Source of the DNA: an uncultured Oscillospiraceae bacterium
Lineage (GTDB): Bacteria > Bacillota > Clostridia > Oscillospirales > Ruminococcaceae
Length of the DNA: 8,106 nt
Assembly (NCBI GenBank): GCA_900540595.1
Contig: UQGL01000061.1
Coordinates: forward strand, 1-8,106
Direction: 5' to 3'
Numbering within the stretch: the first letter of the stretch is position 1; every line of letters starts with the position of its first letter. This document shows positions 4,671-8,106 of the stretch, one piece after another. The notes beneath the pieces were generated by a model that was not told the origin of the DNA, did not search any database, and saw only the letters and a program-made list of their open reading frames with translations. A program made the position numbers and the translations under genes.

Positions 4671-5375
4671 TTACAACGGTTTTTTTGCGATTTTTCCGCC
4701 GTTTCGGGGGTAAACGGTCGGAGTCTGCGATATTTTTTTGCAGAATACCAGCCCGCGTGCGCTGCCGTCCGGCAGGGTGAACTGGCGCGTTTCCTCGTAC
4801 TGACCGCCCAGCTTTTTCAGGGCGTTGGCGGCAGCCTTCGCCTCGGCGTCTGCCTCGGGGCCCTTCATGGCGATGAAGCTGCCGCCGACCTTGACAAGCG
4901 GCAGGCAGTACTCGCTCAGGACCGGCAGCGCCGCCACCGCGCGGGCGGATGCGACATCAAACTGCTCGCGCCAGATTTTGCGGGCAGCCTCCTCGGCGCG
5001 CTCCTTGGCAAATTCAACACCGGTCAGCCCCAGCTCGGCGCAGGCGTATTTCAAAAAGTCCACCCGCTTGCCGGTCGGCTCCATCAGGGTCAGCTGCAAA
5101 TCGGGCTTGTAGATCTTGGCCACGATGCCGGGAAAGCCCGCGCCGGTGCCGACATCCACCAGCTTGCCCTGCACCTCAGGCTGGGCCGCAAACAGCAGGC
5201 TGTCCGCAAAGTGGCGGTCCTCGATGCCCTCGGGGCTGGTAATGGCAGTCAGGTTGACCTTTTCGTTATAGCTGACAAGCAGCTCGGCGTATTTGTCCAG
5301 CAGGTCCAGCTGGGTACCGGTCAATTCAATGTTCCATGTGGAACATTTGGTTGCTAATCTGCTTTTATCAATCAT
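4671..5375 (-). CDS. rsmG: 16S rRNA (guanine-527-N7)-methyltransferase RsmG (GidB)
   Basis: SAM-dependent methyltransferase that makes m7G527 in the 530 loop of 16S rRNA; its loss is known to give low-level streptomycin resistance. The protein is 234 aa, close to the 239 aa of the Bacillus enzyme, and appears complete. It has NLTAI (41-45), SAM motif I VDVGTGAGFPG (73-83), MEPTGKRVDFL (98-108), ASARAVAAL (142-150), GGSFIAMKG (164-172) and the typical basic C-terminus YPRNGGKIAKKPL (222-234). The ATG at 5375 has AAGGAGAT 8 nt upstream. Codons 11-15 (C-S-T-W-N) and the next base are exactly a parS-like site, so this segment carries two constraints. mnmG lies 334 nt upstream, separated by two repeat elements. 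In many Firmicutes mnmG and rsmG are close neighbours. Confidence 0.97.
   Translation of the reverse strand: MIDKSRLATKCSTWNIELTGTQLDLLDKYAELLVSYNEKVNLTAITSPEGIEDRHFADSLLFAAQPEVQGKLVDVGTGAGFPGIVAKIYKPDLQLTLMEPTGKRVDFLKYACAELGLTGVEFAKERAEEAARKIWREQFDVASARAVAALPVLSEYCLPLVKVGGSFIAMKGPEADAEAKAAANALKKLGGQYEETRQFTLPDGSARGLVFCKKISQTPTVYPRNGGKIAKKPL
5330..5345. promoter_or_regulatory. parS-like site inside the rsmG coding sequence
   Basis: The same TGTTCCATGTGGAACA as at 3408-3423, with one further matching base on each side (A before, T after). It occupies codons 11-15 of rsmG plus one base, exactly in frame. Two identical 16-mers about 1.9 kb apart, flanking noc and close to parAB, are very unlikely by chance. 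Confidence 0.82.
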
Positions 5376-5395
5376 TTCTTTTCATCTCCTTGCAC

Positions 5396-5549
5396 AAAGG
5401 CTTCCCCCTCGGGGGAAGCTGCCGCCCGCAGGCGGCTGATGAGGGCAGACTGTATGTGGCTGCCCAGTTGCGGGTGAAATCAATATACTCGGCCCTCATC
5501 CGCCCTCGGGCGGGGCCTCGGGCACCTTCTCCCTCGCGGGAGAAGGCTC
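5396..5549 (+). repeat. Hairpin-rich MITE-like repeat, copy A (mnmG-rsmG gap)
   Basis: About 154 bp. The left part has hairpin GCTTCCCCC/GGGGGAAGC and then GCCGCC/GGCGGC. These are followed by TGATGAGGGC (5437-5446), which is inverted as GCCCTCATC (5492-5500), with a 45-bp centre between them. The right part has CCGCCC/GGGCGG and the hairpin TTCTCCC/GGGAGAA. A 31-nt stretch running from GAAGCTGCC through TGATGAGGG is identical in copies B and C. The centre differs from that of B and C. No gene is recognisable inside. Together with copy B it fills most of the 334-bp gap between mnmG and rsmG, where I see no clear promoter. Confidence 0.75.
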
Positions 5550-5555
5550 TCCCCA

Positions 5556-5710
5556 AAAGGCTTCTCCCTTCGGGAGAAGCTGCCGCCCGCAGGCGGCTGA
5601 TGAGGGGCGGCGTTGTCTCTATTGTCCATTTATGGGGCTGCTGCGGAAACATCGCCCCTCATCCGGCCTCGGTCGGAGCCTCGGCCACCTTCCCCCAGAG
5701 GGGGAAGGCT
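5556..5710 (+). repeat. Hairpin-rich MITE-like repeat, copy B, touching the mnmG stop codon
   Basis: About 155 bp, in tandem with copy A and in the same orientation. The left hairpin is CTTCTCCC/GGGAGAAG, followed by GCCGCC/GGCGGC and GATGAGGGGCG (5599-5609), inverted as CGCCCCTCATC (5653-5663). The right end is CCTTCCCCC/GGGGGAAGG. The centre shares the CTCTATTG and GCGGAAAC-like words of copy C (there CTCTATTG and CCGGAAAC). Its last base (5710) is the final base of the mnmG TGA stop codon on the minus strand, so the element abuts the gene exactly. The hairpin after mnmG lacks a T-run. Confidence 0.75.
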
Positions 5711-7578
5711 CATTTACTATCCTTCAAAATCACAATACTCAGCTGTGCCAGATCGCTGGGCGATACACCGGGTATCCGCCCGGCCTGGGCCAATGTCCTT
5801 GGCCTGATCTTCGCCAGCTTTTCGCGGGATTCCAGCGTCATCGTCTCGATCGGCGCATAGTCGAAATCCTCCGGGATGACCACGCTATCATGCCGCTGGA
5901 TGTCGCGGATGATGCGCTCCTCCCGCGCGATGTACCCGGCGTAGCGGATCTCCGTCTCGATGCGCTGCGCCATGGCGGGGGTCACGCCCTCGCCGCGGCC
6001 GATGACCTTTGAGATCAAGTCATAATTGATGTAGGGGCGGCGCATCAGCTCCATCGCCGTGCCGCCGATCTCGCCCAACTCGGCGCCCTCGGGGGCAGCG
6101 GCGCGCAGGTCGGCCAGCTTAATGCTGGTTGTTTCCAGCCGCTTCAGCTCGGCCTGCTTGACCTCGCGGTCACGGCAGAACATGGCCCACCGCGCATCAT
6201 CAACCAGCCCGTATTCCCGGCCGATGGGGGTCAGCCGTTCATCGGCGTTGTCCTGCCGCAGGCTCAGCCGGTACTCGCTGCGGCTCGTCATCATGCGGTA
6301 GGGGTCCAGCACACCCTTTGTCACAAGGTCATCGACCAGTGTGCCGAGGTAGCTTGTGTGCCGCGCCAACACCAGCTCTTCTTTGCCAAGCGCATGGCGG
6401 GCGGCGTTCAAACCGGCCAGCAGGCCCTGCGCGGCGGCCTCCTCGTAGCCGGAGGTGCCGTTGAACTGCCCGGCACCGTAGATGCCGCCCACGACCTTGC
6501 TTTCCAGCGTGGGCTTCAGCGTGGTGGGGTCCACGCAGTCGTACTCGATGGCGTAGGCCGGGCGCATGATTTCAAGATGCTCAAAGCCGCGTATCGTGCG
6601 GTACATCTCGTTCTGCACAGCCTCGGGCAGGCTGGACGAAAGCCCCTGCAGGTACATTTCCTCGGTATCCTCACCGCAGGGCTCGACAAAGACGGGGTGG
6701 CGCTCCTTCTCCTTAAAGCGCACGACCTTATCCTCTATGGACGGGCAGTAGCGCGGGCCAACGCCCTGAATATCCCCGCCGTAGAGCGGCGAGCGGTGCA
6801 AGTTGTCGAGAATGACCTTGTGGGTCTCGGGGTTGGTATAGGCAATGTAGCAGTTGACCTTGTTGTGCATCGGCACGCGGGTCATAAAGCTGAACGGCTG
6901 CAGCTCGCTGTCCGGGTCGCCGGGCTGGCACTCAAGCTTGTCAAAGTCGATGCTGCGGCGGTGGACGCGGGCCGGTGTGCCGGTCTTGAACCGGCGCAGC
7001 GTAAAGCCGTGCGTGATCAGGTCGCGGGTCAGCGCCGTAGCGGCATGGGTGCCGTCGGGGCCGCTGTCATAGTGGGCATCGCCCACAAAGATGCGGCCGC
7101 CCAGATTGGTGCCGGTCGCAACCACGACCGCCCTGCAGGCATAGTAGGCGTGCAGGTTGGTGTAAACGCCGCAGACCTGCCCGTCCTGCAGATCAACGCC
7201 GACGATCTCGCCCTGATGGATGTCAAGGTTGGGGGTCTTTTCCAGCGCGTGCTTCATCCAGATATGGTAGCGCTTGCGGTCGGTCTGCACCCGCAGGCTG
7301 TGTACGGCCGGGCCTTTGCCCCGGTTGAGCATACGGCTCTGCAGGTAGGTCGCATCGGCGGCAAGGCCCATCAGGCCGCCCAGTGCATCGACCTCGCGCA
7401 CAAGATGCCCCTTGGCCGTGCCGCCGATGGACGGGTTGCAGGGCATATTGCCGATGAAATCCAGCGACAGCGTGAACACCGCCGTCCTGGCCCCCAGCCG
7501 TGCCGCCGCGTGGGCAGCCTCTATTCCCGCATGCCCCGCGCCGATCACGATGACATCGTAGGTTCCGAGTTTATCCAT
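5710..7578 (-). CDS. mnmG: tRNA uridine-5-carboxymethylaminomethyl modification enzyme MnmG (GidA)
   Basis: FAD protein that, with the GTPase MnmE, installs the carboxymethylaminomethyl group at C5 of wobble uridine 34 in several tRNAs, using NADH and a methylene-tetrahydrofolate carbon. At 622 aa it is full length. The FAD-binding GAGHAG motif is at 13-18. [18 protein letters not shown] (51-68) is a family signature, and the two conserved cysteines are C47 (MPCNPS) and C278 (RYCPS). [16 protein letters not shown] (370-385) is also typical. The C-terminal helical MnmE/tRNA-binding region (about 540-615) ends with the common PRTL and IPGVSP words. The ATG at 7578 has GAAGGAAAG upstream. Only 12 nt separate it from the DUF559 gene. 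In many Firmicutes mnmE is directly upstream, and here the DUF559 gene and a repeat occupy that place. The stop codon is touched by repeat copy B. Confidence 0.97.
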   Translation of the reverse strand: MDKLGTYDVIVIGAGHAGIEAAHAAARLGARTAVFTLSLDFIGNMPCNPSIGGTAKGHLVREVDALGGLMGLAADATYLQSRMLNRGKGPAVHSLRVQTDRKRYHIWMKHALEKTPNLDIHQGEIVGVDLQDGQVCGVYTNLHAYYACRAVVVATGTNLGGRIFVGDAHYDSGPDGTHAATALTRDLITHGFTLRRFKTGTPARVHRRSIDFDKLECQPGDPDSELQPFSFMTRVPMHNKVNCYIAYTNPETHKVILDNLHRSPLYGGDIQGVGPRYCPSIEDKVVRFKEKERHPVFVEPCGEDTEEMYLQGLSSSLPEAVQNEMYRTIRGFEHLEIMRPAYAIEYDCVDPTTLKPTLESKVVGGIYGAGQFNGTSGYEEAAAQGLLAGLNAARHALGKEELVLARHTSYLGTLVDDLVTKGVLDPYRMMTSRSEYRLSLRQDNADERLTPIGREYGLVDDARWAMFCRDREVKQAELKRLETTSIKLADLRAAAPEGAELGEIGGTAMELMRRPYINYDLISKVIGRGEGVTPAMAQRIETEIRYAGYIAREERIIRDIQRHDSVVIPEDFDYAPIETMTLESREKLAKIRPRTLAQAGRIPGVSPSDLAQLSIVILKDSK

Positions 7579-7590
7579 ATACTTTCCTTC

Positions 7591-7941
7591 TTACCCTATC
7601 TTTTGCAGAATATCCTCGCAGACTCCTGCGAAATTTGTATCCAGTTCATTGTTGCCATAGCGCAGCACGCGGCAGCCAATGCTTTGCAGATACGCCGTGC
7701 GATGTGCGTCATACTCGGCAGCCTGCGGTTCGGTATGCTGTGCGCCATCCAGCTCTATTACCAGTTTACACGATGGAATATAAAAATCAACTATAAAATT
7801 GCCAATCATTTTTTGACAGTGGACCGTTTGCGGGAGATTTTTCAGAAAGTCATACCAAAGATGCCGTTCCTGCCGGGTCATTTCTTTGCGGAGGGTTCGG
7901 GCATTTTTGCGTAACGGATCTATGGTTTTGATGCCTTTCAT
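7591..7941 (-). CDS. DUF559-family (Vsr/PD-(D/E)XK-like) putative nuclease
   Basis: 116 aa, the usual size for stand-alone DUF559 proteins, which belong to the restriction-endonuclease-like fold related to very-short-patch-repair nucleases. The cellular role is unknown. Family marks are an N-terminal basic helix with LRKEMTRQERHLWYDFL (17-33), IVDFYIP (50-56, with D52), KLVIELDGAQH (59-69, with E63, D65 and H69) and the C-terminal GCRVLRYGNNEL (89-100). D52 and E63 are candidate metal-binding residues. The ATG at 7941 has a GTGGAGGC ribosome binding site 6 nt upstream. It is followed after 12 nt by mnmG, so the two are probably co-transcribed. Stretch 7741-7860 is about 38% GC by hand count, against about 72% in a 60-nt sample of mnmG (7021-7080). 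That suggests a later arrival. A repeat copy lies just upstream. Confidence 0.85.
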   Translation of the reverse strand: MKGIKTIDPLRKNARTLRKEMTRQERHLWYDFLKNLPQTVHCQKMIGNFIVDFYIPSCKLVIELDGAQHTEPQAAEYDAHRTAYLQSIGCRVLRYGNNELDTNFAGVCEDILQKIG

Positions 7942-7959
7942 AGTTTGCCTCCACTTTCT

Positions 7960-8102
7960 AAAGGCTTCTCCCCCCGGGGGAAGCTGCCGCCCGCAGGCGG
8001 CTGATGAGGGGCGTCTTGACTCTATTGCCCTTTTACCGAGTTACCGCCGGAAACTCGCCCCTCATCCGGCCTGCGGCCACCTTCCCCCAGAGGGGGAAGG
8101 CT
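7960..8102 (+). repeat. Hairpin-rich MITE-like repeat, copy C, upstream of the DUF559 gene
   Basis: About 143 bp to the last AAGGCT, after which the window ends within 4 bases, so the true end may lie just beyond. It has a left hairpin CTTC plus C-run/G-run plus GAAG, GCCGCC/GGCGGC, GATGAGGGGCG (8003-8013) inverted as CGCCCCTCATC (8056-8066), and a right hairpin CCTTCCCCC/GGGGGAAGG. It has the same orientation as copies A and B, and its centre resembles copy B. It begins 6 nt beyond the DUF559 ribosome binding site. Confidence 0.75.
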
Positions 8103-8106
8103 CTCC

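Noticed and set aside
5470..5500. Promoter for rsmG in repeat copy A (minus-strand TATATT)
   Set aside because: The -10-like word has no -35 partner or TG extension and lies inside a repeat whose sequence is not specific to this gene.
5396..5710. CRISPR array
   Set aside because: Only two tandem units of about 155 bp are present, with internal hairpins and no short regular repeat-spacer pattern, and no cas genes nearby.
6358..7914. Long plus-strand open frame across mnmG and the DUF559 gene
   Set aside because: It is antisense to two well-supported genes, has shadow-like composition and no ribosome binding site worth noting.

Overview
The window is a chromosomal segment of a Gram-positive gut Clostridia-type bacterium. 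The Oscillospiraceae/Ruminococcaceae, near Faecalibacterium, Gemmiger or Subdoligranulum, are the best guess. This rests on the Firmicutes replication-origin-flank gene order (mnmG, rsmG, noc, parA/soj, parB/spo0J), strong AGGAGG-type ribosome binding sites, GC-rich coding sequence, and GC-rich palindromic intergenic repeats of the kind common in these gut lineages. The genus is inference. Every gene recognised here lies on the minus strand, so the genes read from high to low coordinates.

In transcription order: the window opens (8106 to 7960) in a roughly 143-bp hairpin-rich repeat. Next is a small DUF559 nuclease-like gene (7941-7591), then mnmG (7578-5710), only 12 nt behind it. Two more copies of the hairpin-rich repeat fill the 334-bp gap before rsmG (5375-4671). 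A 179-bp gap follows, holding a 19-bp perfect inverted repeat and one copy of a 39-bp palindromic repeat, and then noc (4491-3625, TTG start). The next gap (3624-3296) holds a 130-bp MITE-like inverted repeat, a parS site inside a 34-bp hairpin, and an extended -10 promoter. parA (3295-2531, GTG start) and parB (2518-1637) form a tight pair. After a gap with two more 39-bp repeats come serS (1505-198), its terminator, a consensus promoter, and the 5' part of an elongator tRNA-Met gene cut by the window edge.

The central theme is chromosome organisation near the origin. ParA and ParB act on parS sites, and two identical 16-bp parS-like sites are present: one upstream of parA and one inside the rsmG coding sequence. 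A second ParB-family protein carries the residue pattern of the nucleoid-occlusion factor Noc rather than ParB, but lacks the N-terminal membrane-binding extension known from Bacillus Noc. The other genes are translation housekeeping: MnmG (tRNA wobble uridine modification), RsmG (16S rRNA methylation), SerRS and tRNA-Met. The accessory material is the DUF559 gene, visibly richer in A+T than its neighbours, and three families of palindromic repeats. I see no wholly new multi-gene system. The points most worth a second look are the parS arrangement, the short Noc and the DUF559 insertion.
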